This document shows positions 48,700-58,306 of a stretch of 64,000 bases of DNA, piece after piece. Under the pieces are notes generated by a model. The model worked only from the letters and a program-made list of their open reading frames with translations. It did not search any database and had not been told where the DNA came from. The DNA lies in NCBI RefSeq assembly GCF_030440515.1, contig NZ_CP076543.1, positions 4,933,501 to 4,997,500 on the forward strand, written 5' to 3'. The translations under genes were made by a program, and so were the position numbers. This DNA is from Streptomyces xanthophaeus. GTDB lineage: Bacteria > Actinomycetota > Actinomycetes > Streptomycetales > Streptomycetaceae. The stretch's first letter is position 1. Each line of letters opens with the position of its first letter.

Positions 48700-49839
48700 G
48701 TGACGTTCCCGGTAGTCGGTATGGTCGGCGGCGGCCAGCTCGCCCGCATGACCCACGAGGCGGGCATCCCCCTCGGCATCAGATTCAAGCTCCTCAGTGA
48801 CACCCCGCAGGACTCGGCGGCCCAGGTCGTGAGCGATGTCGTCATCGGCGACTATCGCGACCTGGAGACGTTGCGCGCCTTCGCGCGCGGCTGTGACGTG
48901 ATCACCTTCGACCACGAGCATGTACCCATGGAGCACCTTCGGGCCCTGGAAGCGGACGGCATCCCCGTCCGCCCGGGGCCCGACGCTTTGGTGCACGCCC
49001 AGGACAAGGGGGTGATGCGCGCCAAGCTCGACGAGATCGGCGCGCCCAGCCCCCGCCACCGGATCGTGAGCGATCCGGACGACGTGGCCGCCTTCGCGGA
49101 AGAGGTGGGCGGCTTCCCCGTCATCCTCAAGACCGTGCGGGGCGGGTACGACGGCAAGGGGGTGTGGTTCGTCCGCACGCCCGAGGACGCGGCGGCCCCC
49201 TTCAAGGCGGGCGTCCCGGTCCTCGCGGAGGAGAAGGTCGATTTCGTCCGCGAGCTCGCGGCGAACATCGTCCGCTCCCCGCACGGCCAGGCGGTGGCCT
49301 ACCCCGTCGTCGAGTCCCGTCAGGTGGACGGCGTCTGCGACACGGTGATCGCCCCGGCCCCGGACCTCTCGGAGGCCCTCGCCGGCGAGGCCCAGACCCT
49401 CGCCCTGCGCATCGCCAAGGAACTCGGCGTGACCGGCCACCTGGCCGTGGAACTGTTCGAGACCACCGACGGCCGGATCCTGGTCAACGAACTGGCGATG
49501 CGCCCGCACAACAGCGGCCACTGGACCCAGGACGGCGCCGTCACCTCCCAGTTCGCCAACCACGTGCGCGCGGTCCTGGACCTCCCGCTGGGCGACCCGC
49601 GCCCCCGCGCCAGGTGGACGGTCATGGCGAACGTGCTGGGTGGGGACTACCCCGACATGTACGCGGCGTACCTGCACTGCATGGCGCACGACCCCCAGCT
49701 GAAGATCCACATGTACGGCAAGGACGTGAAACACGGTCGCAAGGTCGGCCACGTCAACACCTACGGCGACGACCTGGACGATGTGCTGGAGCGCGCACGC
49801 CACGCTGCCGACTACCTCAGAGGAACGGTCACCGCATGA
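48700..49839 (+). CDS. purK: N5-carboxyaminoimidazole ribonucleotide synthase
   Basis: A 379-residue ATP-grasp enzyme converting AIR and bicarbonate to N5-CAIR in purine synthesis. It has [10 protein letters not shown] at the N-terminus, the ATP-binding lid-type loop [11 protein letters not shown] and the metal-binding [16 protein letters not shown] at 48700 follows GGAGG closely, which is tight spacing, but gives the conserved start. It overlaps purE by 4 bp. Confidence 0.96.
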   Translation: MTFPVVGMVGGGQLARMTHEAGIPLGIRFKLLSDTPQDSAAQVVSDVVIGDYRDLETLRAFARGCDVITFDHEHVPMEHLRALEADGIPVRPGPDALVHAQDKGVMRAKLDEIGAPSPRHRIVSDPDDVAAFAEEVGGFPVILKTVRGGYDGKGVWFVRTPEDAAAPFKAGVPVLAEEKVDFVRELAANIVRSPHGQAVAYPVVESRQVDGVCDTVIAPAPDLSEALAGEAQTLALRIAKELGVTGHLAVELFETTDGRILVNELAMRPHNSGHWTQDGAVTSQFANHVRAVLDLPLGDPRPRARWTVMANVLGGDYPDMYAAYLHCMAHDPQLKIHMYGKDVKHGRKVGHVNTYGDDLDDVLERARHAADYLRGTVTA

Positions 49840-50372
49840 GCACCACCTCCGCAGCCCCCGTCATCGGCATCGTCATGGGCTCCGACTCGGACTGGCCCGT
49901 CATGGAGGCGGCCGCCCAGGCCCTGGACGAGTTCGAGATCCCCTACGAGGTCGACGTCGTGTCCGCCCACCGGATGCCGCGCGAGATGATCGCGTACGGG
50001 GAGCGGGCCGCCGACCGCGGGCTGAAGGCGATCATCGCGGGCGCGGGCGGAGCCGCCCACCTGCCCGGCATGCTCGCCTCGGTCACCCCGCTGCCGGTCA
50101 TCGGTGTGCCCGTGCCGCTGAAGTACCTCGACGGCATGGACTCGCTGATGTCGATCGTCCAGATGCCGGCCGGAATCCCCGTCGCCACCGTCTCGATCGC
50201 CGGGGCGCGCAACGCGGGCCTGCTGGCCGTACGGATGCTGGCCGCCCACGACACGGAGCTGCTGGCCCGCATGAACGACTTCCTGCAGGAGCTCAACGAC
50301 CAGGCCACCGAGAAGGGCAAGCGGCTGCGCACGAAGGTCGCGAGCGCGGAGTCCTTCGGGTTCGGCAAGTGA
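49836..50372 (+). CDS. purE: N5-carboxyaminoimidazole ribonucleotide mutase
   Basis: A 178-residue class I PurE. It has [22 protein letters not shown] and the [11 protein letters not shown] loop with the catalytic His, then [14 protein letters not shown]. It moves the carboxyl group of N5-CAIR to give CAIR. ATG at 49836 overlaps the purK stop, and its own stop overlaps the next gene by 4 bp, so the three genes are translationally coupled. Confidence 0.97.
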   Translation: MSTTSAAPVIGIVMGSDSDWPVMEAAAQALDEFEIPYEVDVVSAHRMPREMIAYGERAADRGLKAIIAGAGGAAHLPGMLASVTPLPVIGVPVPLKYLDGMDSLMSIVQMPAGIPVATVSIAGARNAGLLAVRMLAAHDTELLARMNDFLQELNDQATEKGKRLRTKVASAESFGFGK

Positions 50373-51550
50373 GCGCGGCGCAGCGTCTGGACGAGGCGCG
50401 CGAGCTGTTGGCCGAACACCCCGTCGTGGACGGCCACAACGACCTGCCCTGGGCGCTGCGCGAGCAGGTGCGCTACGACCTGGCGCGCCGGGACATCGCG
50501 GGCGACCAGTCCGCCCACCTGCACACCGACATCCCCCGGCTGCGCGCCGGAGGGGTCGGCGCCCAGTTCTGGTCCGTCTACGTGCGTTCCGACTACGCCG
50601 GTGACGAGGCGGTCAGCGCCACCCTGGAGCAGATCGACGTCGTCTCCCAGCTGATCGACCGTTATCCCGGAGACCTCGTACGGGCGCTGACGGCGGACGA
50701 CATGGAGGCGGCCCGCGCCGACGGCCGGATCGCCTCGCTGATGGGTGCCGAGGGCGGCCACTCCATCAACAACTCGCTGGCCACCCTGCGCGCCCTGCAC
50801 CAGCTGGGCGTGCGGTACATGACGCTCACGCACAACGACACGATCGACTGGGCGGACTCGGCCACCGACGAGCCCCGGCACGGCGGTCTGACCGACTTCG
50901 GCCGCGAGGTCGTCCGCGAGATGAACCGCGTCGGCATGCTGGTGGACCTCTCGCACGTCGCGGCGACGACGATGCGGGACGCGATCGAGGTGTCGGCCGC
51001 TCCGGTGGTCTTCTCGCACTCCTCGGCCCGGGCGGTCTGCGACCACCCGCGCAACATTCCCGACGACGTGCTGGCGATGCTGCCGGCCAACGGCGGGGTG
51101 GCGATGGCCACCTTCGTACCGAAGTTCATCCTTCCGGCGGCCGTCGAGTGGACCCTGGCCGCCGACGAGAACCTGCGGGCGCACGGTCTCCACCACCTGG
51201 ACACCACCCCCGAGGCGATGGCCCTGCACCGGGCCTTCGAGAAGGCGCGCCCGCGCCCGGTGGCCACGGCCGCGACGGTGGCCGACCACCTGGACCACAT
51301 GCGCGAGGTGGCCGGCATCGACCACATCGGCATCGGCGGGGACTACGACGGCACGGCCTTCACCCCGTCCGGCCTGGACGACGTGGCGGGCTACCCGAAC
51401 CTCGTCGCCGAGCTGCTCACGCGCGGCTGGTCCAAGGCCGACCTGGCGAAGCTGACCTGGACCAACGCGGTACGCGTGCTGCGCGACGCGGAGTCGGTGG
51501 CCCGCGACCTGTCGGCCTCCCGGGGCCCGTCGAACGCGGTGCTCCGGTAG
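50369..51550 (+). CDS. M19 membrane-dipeptidase-type dipeptidase
   Basis: A 393-residue dizinc dipeptidase of the renal dipeptidase family. The metal and catalytic residues are intact: VDGHNDLPW (His23, Asp25), Glu in GAEGGHS, His in YMTLTHND and FSHSS, and the Asp in IGIGGDYDG. It should hydrolyse dipeptides, probably with D-amino acid or beta-lactam-like acceptance. GTG at 50369 overlaps purE by 4 bp. There is no signal peptide, so it is likely cytosolic. Confidence 0.93.
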   Translation: MSAAQRLDEARELLAEHPVVDGHNDLPWALREQVRYDLARRDIAGDQSAHLHTDIPRLRAGGVGAQFWSVYVRSDYAGDEAVSATLEQIDVVSQLIDRYPGDLVRALTADDMEAARADGRIASLMGAEGGHSINNSLATLRALHQLGVRYMTLTHNDTIDWADSATDEPRHGGLTDFGREVVREMNRVGMLVDLSHVAATTMRDAIEVSAAPVVFSHSSARAVCDHPRNIPDDVLAMLPANGGVAMATFVPKFILPAAVEWTLAADENLRAHGLHHLDTTPEAMALHRAFEKARPRPVATAATVADHLDHMREVAGIDHIGIGGDYDGTAFTPSGLDDVAGYPNLVAELLTRGWSKADLAKLTWTNAVRVLRDAESVARDLSASRGPSNAVLR

Positions 51551-51692
51551 CGGACGCGGTGCCCGGCGGGCGCGGTGACAGGGTGTGACCTGCGGGTTCA
51601 CCCGAACGCTGCGTCCGCCGGGCGGCCCTGGGCTCCCGCGTGTCACGGTGGCACCATCTCTCCCTGCTGCCGCCGAGACCGGAGCCAATGCC

Positions 51693-52766
51693 ATGGCCGA
51701 CCTGCAGGATGAACCCCACTCCGTGGGCATCGGAGCCGAAGACCTCCCCGCACCCGCGGTAGCGGTGGCGGCGGGCGCCCTCGACCGGGCCGTCGCGCTG
51801 CTGGCCGTCCATCCCGTGGCCGACGGGTGCAACACCCTGGTCTGGACCCTGCACCAGAGTCCGTACCACGACATCGAAACCTCGGACACGGGCGTGGACA
51901 CCGACATCCCGCGGCTGCGTGCCGGGGGAGTGGGGGCCCAGTTCTGGTCCCTGCTCGTGCCGTCGGCGCGGGCGCGCGAGGACGCCTCCGGCGACCAGGT
52001 GCTCTCCGAGACCCTGGACCAGATCGACACGGCGCTGACCCTGATGCGCCGTTACCCCGACAGCCTGTGCCTGGCCCTCAGCGCCGACGATCTGGCGGAC
52101 GCCCGCAACCGGGGCCGCATCGCGTCCTTCCTGGGCCCGGTGCCGGGCCGCACGCTGACCGACTCCCTGGGCGCGCTGCGCGCCTTCCACGCGCTGGGCG
52201 TACGGATCCTCGCGCCCGCGGGAGCGCCCTGGGCGCAGGAGGAGCTGACGGCCTTCGGCCACGAGGTGGTCCGCGAGGCGAACCGGCTGGCGATCCTGCT
52301 GGACCTCACGGGCTGCCCGCCGGCGGTCGCCTGCCGGCTCGCGGGGGCCTCCAAGGCCCCGGTGATCATCTCGAACACGGCGGCGGCGTCGCTGAACCCG
52401 CATCCGGGCAATGTGACCGACGAGGTCCTGGCCGCACTACGGGAGGCCAACGGCCTGGCGATGGTCACCTTCGACACCGCGCGCACCGGGGACTCCCTGC
52501 ACGCGGTGGCGGACCACCTGGACCACGTACGGGCGATCGCGGGCCCGCACGGCGTCGGACTCGGCGCCACCTTCGGCACCGGACCGGGCCACCCCCGCCC
52601 GACGGGCCTGACCGACCCCTCGGGCTATCCGCGGCTGATCGCGGAGCTGCTGGAGCGCGGCTGGCCGGAGTCCGAGGTGGCCCTGCTGACCTGGGGCAAC
52701 GCCCAGCGTGTCCTGCGCGACGCGGAATTCACCGCCCGCGCCGCCCACCACAGGCAGGGCGCCTAG
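51693..52766 (+). CDS. M19-dipeptidase paralogue without metal ligands
   Basis: A 357-residue paralogue of the preceding gene; both share [18 protein letters not shown] and similar spacing. Every ligand of the enzyme is replaced: VDGHND became ADGCNT (Cys46, Thr48), GAEGGHS became GPVPGRT, the TLTHN site became APAG, FSHSS became ISNTA, and GGDYDG became GATFGT. It is probably not a peptidase and may be a binding or regulatory protein. ATG at 51693 follows GGAG. Its TAG stop is the start of element copy 2. Confidence 0.9.
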   Translation: MADLQDEPHSVGIGAEDLPAPAVAVAAGALDRAVALLAVHPVADGCNTLVWTLHQSPYHDIETSDTGVDTDIPRLRAGGVGAQFWSLLVPSARAREDASGDQVLSETLDQIDTALTLMRRYPDSLCLALSADDLADARNRGRIASFLGPVPGRTLTDSLGALRAFHALGVRILAPAGAPWAQEELTAFGHEVVREANRLAILLDLTGCPPAVACRLAGASKAPVIISNTAAASLNPHPGNVTDEVLAALREANGLAMVTFDTARTGDSLHAVADHLDHVRAIAGPHGVGLGATFGTGPGHPRPTGLTDPSGYPRLIAELLERGWPESEVALLTWGNAQRVLRDAEFTARAAHHRQGA

Positions 52767-52928
52767 GGGGTGTCTTGCCGATCATGCCGGGCTCGCGGGG
52801 CCTGGTGCCGCGCCTCGCCGCGTTGTCCTCGGTCGGCGACGCTCCGCGTCGCCTCCCTCGTCCGCCTTGCGATCCACGGCACCAGGCTCCGCTCCCTGAT
52901 CCGGCCTGATCGACAAGACACCCCCTAG
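52763..52928. mobile_element. MITE-like 166-bp element, copy 2
   Basis: It matches copy 1 over all 166 bp except a C-to-T change at 52888. The end repeats CTAGGGGGTGTCTTG/CAAGACACCCCCTAG are intact. The upstream gene's stop codon TAG (52764-52766) is formed by the element's end or its target. Confidence 0.9.
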
Positions 52929-52951
52929 GACCACCACGATGCCCGGACGCA

Positions 52952-52987
52952 CCGCGCCCCGTCCCGGTGATCCGGGACGGGGCGCGG
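52952..52987. terminator. Bidirectional terminator after the element
   Basis: A perfect 16-bp stem (52952-52967 with 52972-52987) with TGAT loop, between the paralogue and the large secreted protein. Confidence 0.88.
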
Positions 52988-52999
52988 CTCCTGATGTTC

Positions 53000-55900
53000 C
53001 TAGGGCTTCCCGCCGTGGGGGCCGGGCCTGTCTCCTCGGCCCTCGTGCCCGTGCTCGACCTTGAGGTTCTCGATCTCGGCGAAGTCGATACGGGTCCTGG
53101 CCTCGGTCGTCTTCGGATACTTGACGAAGACCGACCCCTTGCCCGCCTTCTCGTCGTACTCCTCGTACAGCACGGCCTCGGGCGAGCCGCCGCGCACGAT
53201 CAGCGCGTCGCCCTTGGGGGGACCGACCTTGCTGGGGGGACCTCCGTCGACGGACAGCTGGGCGTCGGCCGTGTCCTTGACCGTGAGGTCCACCGTGTCC
53301 GCGCCGCCGCGTGAGAGGACACCGATCCGCTCGGTCTCGCCGGTGGTGATCCTGAGGCCGAGCAGCGGCGTCAGGGCCGGGGTGCGGAGCATCGGCAGGG
53401 CCTCGACCCGGAGCGTGGTGAACACGTCCACAACACCGCGGATCAGGTCCTGCCGCGTGGTGCCCACGATCGAGACCTCGTCGTCGCCGCCGTCGGGGCT
53501 GACCAGGACATCGCCCACCACGTGGGAGAAGTTCAGCACCTGGGCGGAGTTGGAGCGCACCAGCCGCCCGCTGTCGCTGCCGGTCGGGGTGAAGGTCAGC
53601 TGCTCGTCGGCCGTCCCGCCCTGAACGGTCACGCCGTGACCGTTCGCGTCCAGGTTCACCACGGGGATCCCGCGGATGCCGACGAAGCCGCCCGGGATGC
53701 CGGGGTAGCCCGTCACGGTCTCCTGGCCGACGTGGACGAGCAGATCCGTGGTCGCGCCCGTGAGGGTGAGCGAGTGCTGGGCGATGGTCACGGCGAGCGA
53801 CGGCGATGCCGGGCTCACGTTGCCGGCAAGGTCCTCCAGCCCCACGGCGAAGTCGTACTTCCCGTCGTCGAGCGCGGCGCTGACGACCTCGTACGTGCCG
53901 CCCGAGGTGACGGTGTCCTTGCCGACCACGGTCGGGCCGGCGGTCCCCGCCGGATCCGCGGTCAGCCGCACCAGGGCGTTGGGCTCGGCCGACGGGTCCT
54001 GGAAGGCGGGCTTGCCGATCGTCGTGATGTTGTCGATGTCGTTGCCGCCGGTGTCGCTCGACGCGAGCAGGTCCGGGGCTGCCGGACGGGCGGGGGCCGT
54101 GGTGTCGAGCGTGACCAGCAGCCGGTGTGCGCTCTGCGCACCCGAGCCGACGACGTGGGAGACGCCGGCGGCCTGCGGGTCGTCGGACGGGTCGACGATC
54201 ACCACCTCGGCGGTGATCTGGTTCTCCCCCTCCACCAGGACGGGGTCCAGCTGGATCCGGTACAGCCCCGGCTTCGTGACCGGGTTCACCGGCTGTGCGA
54301 AGCCGACGGGTTCCCCGTCGCGCGCCACGGCCACCTTGTAGCCGGGGGCGTCGTCCGCGAGCGTGGCCGTCGCGTTCTGCGGGGACAGCGCGATGCCCGC
54401 GGCCCGCAGCTCCGAGTCGTCGACCCGGAGGAAGAGCTCCGGTCCGGCGATCCGGGTGACGTCGTCGTTGTCGAAGCGGCCCGAATCGGACCCGCGCGCC
54501 AGATCGAGCCCGAAGGGCTCGGGGGCCGCGCGGTTGACGACGCGGAGGTCGTACGTGGCCTGCGCCGGATCGGTCGGCGAGGCGTCACCCGGCCGGGTCG
54601 GGTCGGCGATGCCGGCGTCGCTGACCGCGACGAAGTACGGCTCGTCCTTGACGACGGGGAGGGCGAGCCGGCTGGTCGAACTGCCGGGCCTGGTCGTGGC
54701 GACGGTTCCGGTGGCGACCTTGTTGCCGAACTTGTCGTACGCGCGGACCTGAAGCCCGGAGATCACCTCGTTGAAGGCGATCTCGGTCTGCAGGTGCCCG
54801 GTGCGGCGGGGTTCGATCCGGAAGAAGTCGACGTCGGTCGGGCTGTGCAGGGTGAGCCGCGGCTTCGTGACCCTGTTGTCCGTGCCGAGCGCGGTGGCGA
54901 CGGCGGTGTCGATCGAGTCGTTCGGCTCGAAGGTGTCGGCGAAGGCCCCGAGCAGCGAGAACGTGTCGTAGTAGGTGGTCTGGGCGCCCTGGGCCGGGTT
55001 GGTGCCCGCCGGCGGCGTGGCGTTGCCGGTCCACGTCGCGTAGCCGATCCCGTCGACGGCCCACACACCGTTGTACTCGCCGATGCGCAGGGTCTGCTGG
55101 GCGGACGCGGTCACGGTGCCGCAGTTCGTGTTGTTCCCGAAACGGCACCGGGCGTTCAGGTCGGGGTCGAAGGCGGCGTCGCTGATCCTGAAGTCCTGCG
55201 ACCAGGTCGCTCCGCCGTCCCGGCTCGTCGTCCCGTAGAGATCCAGCAGGAAGTTGTTGTTCCCGTTCGGCCCGGTGCCGCCGTTGCGCCTGCCGCTGCG
55301 GGTGTCGTACCAGTGGGCGACGATGTTGCCGTCCTGGTCGATGTGCGCGGTGGGCATGACGGCGAGGGTCTGCCCCGGTCCGTGATCGATCCTGGCGGGC
55401 GCGGCGAAGGTGACGCCGTTGTCCGTGGAGCGGGCGATGCGGACGTCGCCGTCGTCGCCGTTCCCGAAGTTGTTGTCCGGGTCGTCGTTGGCAACGACGT
55501 AGACGTTGCCGGGCCGGGCGGGGTCGGGCAGTACCCAGGGCTGCATCGAGCCCTGGAGCCAGAAGTCCGTGCCGGGAATGTCGCCCGCGCCGTTCTGCAC
55601 GTTGCAGGAGACGCTCGCCTCTCCGGCCGTGAACGCCGTGGTGCTCGGCGGGACGGGGCCGTTGGCGAAGTCGGCTCCGCCCGAGCCGTCACGCAGGACC
55701 TGCACGGTGCCCTGGGTGGCCACACCGTCGGTCCCCTCGTTGCAGATGTTGGCGTGGTAGGCGACGTAGAGGTCACCGTTCGGGCCGACGGCCGCGTGCG
55801 AGGGCCAGCTGTTCCCGTCCGCGGCGACGGACAGGACGTTCGGCGTCGACCACATGGTGCCGCCGTTGACGGACCGGGAGAACTGGATCTGCCACGGGGC

Positions 55901-56431
55901 GCCGAGGTTCGACCAGACGACGTAGAGGTTGTCCCGGTAGGGGCTGGTGGGGTTGGTGTCGGCCACCAGCCACTGCTTGTCCTGGTTGTTCGGGCTGTTC
56001 CCGCTCACCTGGACGGGGGTGTACGTCTGGTTCCCCGCCGTCGTCAGGTCGTTGATCCGGGCGACCCCGACCCCGAAGCGGCCCGCGGTGGTGTTGAAGC
56101 TCGTCGAAAGGTGGGTGACGAACAGCCGCCCCTGCGAGTCGAAGGCGAGGGACGGGTCTCCGGAACAGGGGACGGTCGTCGTCCGCGTGACCGGGAAGCC
56201 GTCCTTGCCGAAGTTGTTGTCGATGCGGACCGTGCATCCCCGCATGACGGCCACCTGTGACGGTCTGCGGGGATTGGCCGCGGCGTTGTGCGGCTCGAAG
56301 CCCGTCTCGAGCGCCTGGTCGTCGCCGGCGTGAGCGGGCGGCGCGGCTCCGACGAACAGAAGACCCTGCAACACGAGGAGCATGCTGCCGACCATGGTGA
56401 GGACGCGCCGTTGAACTCGGCTGTTCAGCAT
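53000..56431 (-). CDS. Large secreted Asp-box (sialidase-like) protein
   Basis: An 1143-residue exported protein. The signal peptide ends near residue 35 (PPAHA). Residues ~40-470 contain three Asp-box motifs (SVNGGTMW at 187, STDNGVTF at 335, SRDGGATW at 403), as in beta-propeller sialidases and related proteins. A PPC-like domain starts at ~498 (DTFEPNDSIDTA), followed by Ig-like regions and an Asp/Gly-rich C-terminal part. No anchor is seen. Catalytic residues for a sialidase are not evident, so the role may be binding or hydrolysis of glycans. Confidence 0.82.
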   Translation of the reverse strand: MLNSRVQRRVLTMVGSMLLVLQGLLFVGAAPPAHAGDDQALETGFEPHNAAANPRRPSQVAVMRGCTVRIDNNFGKDGFPVTRTTTVPCSGDPSLAFDSQGRLFVTHLSTSFNTTAGRFGVGVARINDLTTAGNQTYTPVQVSGNSPNNQDKQWLVADTNPTSPYRDNLYVVWSNLGAPWQIQFSRSVNGGTMWSTPNVLSVAADGNSWPSHAAVGPNGDLYVAYHANICNEGTDGVATQGTVQVLRDGSGGADFANGPVPPSTTAFTAGEASVSCNVQNGAGDIPGTDFWLQGSMQPWVLPDPARPGNVYVVANDDPDNNFGNGDDGDVRIARSTDNGVTFAAPARIDHGPGQTLAVMPTAHIDQDGNIVAHWYDTRSGRRNGGTGPNGNNNFLLDLYGTTSRDGGATWSQDFRISDAAFDPDLNARCRFGNNTNCGTVTASAQQTLRIGEYNGVWAVDGIGYATWTGNATPPAGTNPAQGAQTTYYDTFSLLGAFADTFEPNDSIDTAVATALGTDNRVTKPRLTLHSPTDVDFFRIEPRRTGHLQTEIAFNEVISGLQVRAYDKFGNKVATGTVATTRPGSSTSRLALPVVKDEPYFVAVSDAGIADPTRPGDASPTDPAQATYDLRVVNRAAPEPFGLDLARGSDSGRFDNDDVTRIAGPELFLRVDDSELRAAGIALSPQNATATLADDAPGYKVAVARDGEPVGFAQPVNPVTKPGLYRIQLDPVLVEGENQITAEVVIVDPSDDPQAAGVSHVVGSGAQSAHRLLVTLDTTAPARPAAPDLLASSDTGGNDIDNITTIGKPAFQDPSAEPNALVRLTADPAGTAGPTVVGKDTVTSGGTYEVVSAALDDGKYDFAVGLEDLAGNVSPASPSLAVTIAQHSLTLTGATTDLLVHVGQETVTGYPGIPGGFVGIRGIPVVNLDANGHGVTVQGGTADEQLTFTPTGSDSGRLVRSNSAQVLNFSHVVGDVLVSPDGGDDEVSIVGTTRQDLIRGVVDVFTTLRVEALPMLRTPALTPLLGLRITTGETERIGVLSRGGADTVDLTVKDTADAQLSVDGGPPSKVGPPKGDALIVRGGSPEAVLYEEYDEKAGKGSVFVKYPKTTEARTRIDFAEIENLKVEHGHEGRGDRPGPHGGKP

Positions 56432-56768
56432 GCGACCCCTCGGGTTCCGCTCATCCCTCTCCTTCCGACCCGGCCGCGGCGCCTGCACCCGGCGGCCTGT
56501 GGATCTTGCGAGAGGGACTGTGGCAGCACGCCGCCATCGGCCCGGGAGGGTCAGCGACCGCGTCACGGGAATTCACCGGAATACCCACCGGAACCACCCG
56601 TACGGAGTCCCCGCCCGGTGCGTCCGGCCCCGCCTGCGTTCGAGGCGCTCTTTTCAGCCTTGCCGGCGATCGAGGCGCGGGGTCCGGGGCAGCGCCCGGC
56701 AACGGCGCCGCACCAGCACCCCGGATCCGCACGGCCCCGGGATCCGCACCCAAACCCCGGCCCGAGGG
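56432..56768. other. Gene-free stretch with a degraded REP-like repeat
   Basis: 337 bp between the two leftward genes. Part 56641-56705 (CAGCCTTGCCGGCGATCGAG and then a CGGGGTCCGGGGC stretch) resembles the Streptomyces intergenic repeat seen near 38200. Short frames have no ribosome sites. Confidence 0.6.
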
Positions 56769-58112
56769 CTACGCGCGCGGGCGGCCCATCGCCCGGTAGG
56801 TCCAGCCCGCGGTCCGCCACTTCACCGGGTCCAGCGCGTTGCGGCCGTCCAGGACGAGCCGGTCGGTCACCACACCGGCCAGCTCCGCCGGGTCGAGGTC
56901 ACGGAACTCGCGCCACTCGGTGAGGTGGAGGACGACCTCCGCGCCCCGGGCCGCCGCCAGCGCGGAGTCCGCGTAGCCGAGGGTCGGGAAGACGCGGCGG
57001 GCGTTGTCCATGCCCTTGGGGTCGTAGACGGTGACCTGGCCGCCCTGGAGGTGGATCTGCCCGGCCACGTTCAGCGCGGGGGAGTCCCGTACGTCGTCGG
57101 AGTCCGGCTTGAAGGTGGCTCCGAGCACGGCGACCCGCTTGCCGAGGAACGAGCCGCCCACGGCCTCCCGGGCCAGCTCGACCATGTGCCCGCGCCGGCG
57201 CATGTTGATGGAGTCGACCTCGCGCAGGAAGGTCAGCGCCTGGTCGGCGCCCAGCTCACCGGCGCGCGCCATGAAGGCCCGGATGTCCTTGGGCAGGCAG
57301 CCGCCGCCGAAGCCGATCCCGGCGCGCAGGAACTTCGCGCCGATCCGCTCGTCGTAGCCGATCGCCTCCGCCAGCTTGACCACGTCGCCGCCGGCGGCCT
57401 CGCAGACCTCCGCCATCGCGTTGATGAAGGAGATCTTGGTGGCGAGGAAGGAGTTCGCGGCGGTCTTCACCAGCTCCGCGGTCGGGAAGTCGGTGACCAC
57501 CAGCGGGGTCCCCTCCGACATCGGCGTCTCGTACACCTCGCGCAGCAGCTTCTCGGCGCGCTCGCCCTGGACGCCGATCACGATCCGGTCCGGGTGCAGG
57601 GTGTCGTCCACCGCGAAGCCCTCCCGCAGGAACTCCGGGTTCCAGGCCAGCTCCACGTCCGCGCCCGCCGGGGCCAGCTCCGCGAGCTTCACCGCGAGCC
57701 GCTCCGCCGAGCCCACCGGCACCGTGGACTTGCCGACCACCAGGACCGGCCGCGTCAGGTGCGGGGCCAGCGAGGCCATCGCGGAGTCCACGTAGGACAT
57801 GTCGCAGGCGTACTCGCCGTGCTTCTGCGGAGTGTTCACGCAGACGAAGTGGACGTCGCCGAAGGCGCCGACCTCCTCGAAGGAGGTGGTGAACCGCAGC
57901 CGGCCGGTCGAGCCCGGCAGCCCGGCCACGTGCTTGGCCAGCAGTTCCTCCAGCCCCGGCTCGTACATCGGGACCCGGCCCGAGGCCAGCATCTCGATCT
58001 TCTCGGGCACCACGTCCAGCCCCAGCACCTCGAAGCCCAGCTCCGCCATCGCGGCGGCGTGGGTCGCACCGAGGTATCCGGTGCCGATCACAGTGATCCT
58101 GAGGGGGGCCAT
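56769..58112 (-). CDS. UDP-glucose/GDP-mannose dehydrogenase family protein
   Basis: A 447-residue NAD-dependent dehydrogenase that makes the uronic acid form of a nucleotide sugar. It has the NAD loop ITVIGTGYLGATHAAAM, the VGKSTVPVG segment, the catalytic cysteine in GFGGGCLPKD, and the C-terminal FKPDSDDVRDSP and YDPKGM motifs. ATG at 58112 follows GGAG. Its product would feed envelope polysaccharide synthesis, as with the nucleotidyltransferase downstream. Divergent from the acyl-CoA dehydrogenase. Confidence 0.95.
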   Translation of the reverse strand: MAPLRITVIGTGYLGATHAAAMAELGFEVLGLDVVPEKIEMLASGRVPMYEPGLEELLAKHVAGLPGSTGRLRFTTSFEEVGAFGDVHFVCVNTPQKHGEYACDMSYVDSAMASLAPHLTRPVLVVGKSTVPVGSAERLAVKLAELAPAGADVELAWNPEFLREGFAVDDTLHPDRIVIGVQGERAEKLLREVYETPMSEGTPLVVTDFPTAELVKTAANSFLATKISFINAMAEVCEAAGGDVVKLAEAIGYDERIGAKFLRAGIGFGGGCLPKDIRAFMARAGELGADQALTFLREVDSINMRRRGHMVELAREAVGGSFLGKRVAVLGATFKPDSDDVRDSPALNVAGQIHLQGGQVTVYDPKGMDNARRVFPTLGYADSALAAARGAEVVLHLTEWREFRDLDPAELAGVVTDRLVLDGRNALDPVKWRTAGWTYRAMGRPRA

Positions 58113-58261
58113 GGGTGCTCCAGAGGTGCGGGGCCGTTTGCGGCCACTGAGCATAGTCGGGCCCACCAGCGGGGACGTTCCCCAGGAGACCCCCGCTGTC
58201 ACCCATCTCACGTGGCCCGTCCATATCGCCATCCGTGACCGGACCACTAGGCTTGGGTTAC

Positions 58262-58275
58262 TTAACGGTAGTTAG
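58262..58275. promoter_or_regulatory. Palindrome in the acyl-CoA dehydrogenase promoter
   Basis: TTAACGGTAGTTAG contains TAAC-GGTA-GTTA at 58263-58274. It overlaps a possible -10 (TAGCAT, 58273-58278) and may be a TetR-type operator. Confidence 0.4.
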
Positions 58276-58306
58276 CATCACGCATCACCCTGGGGAGTGA
58301 GAGATC

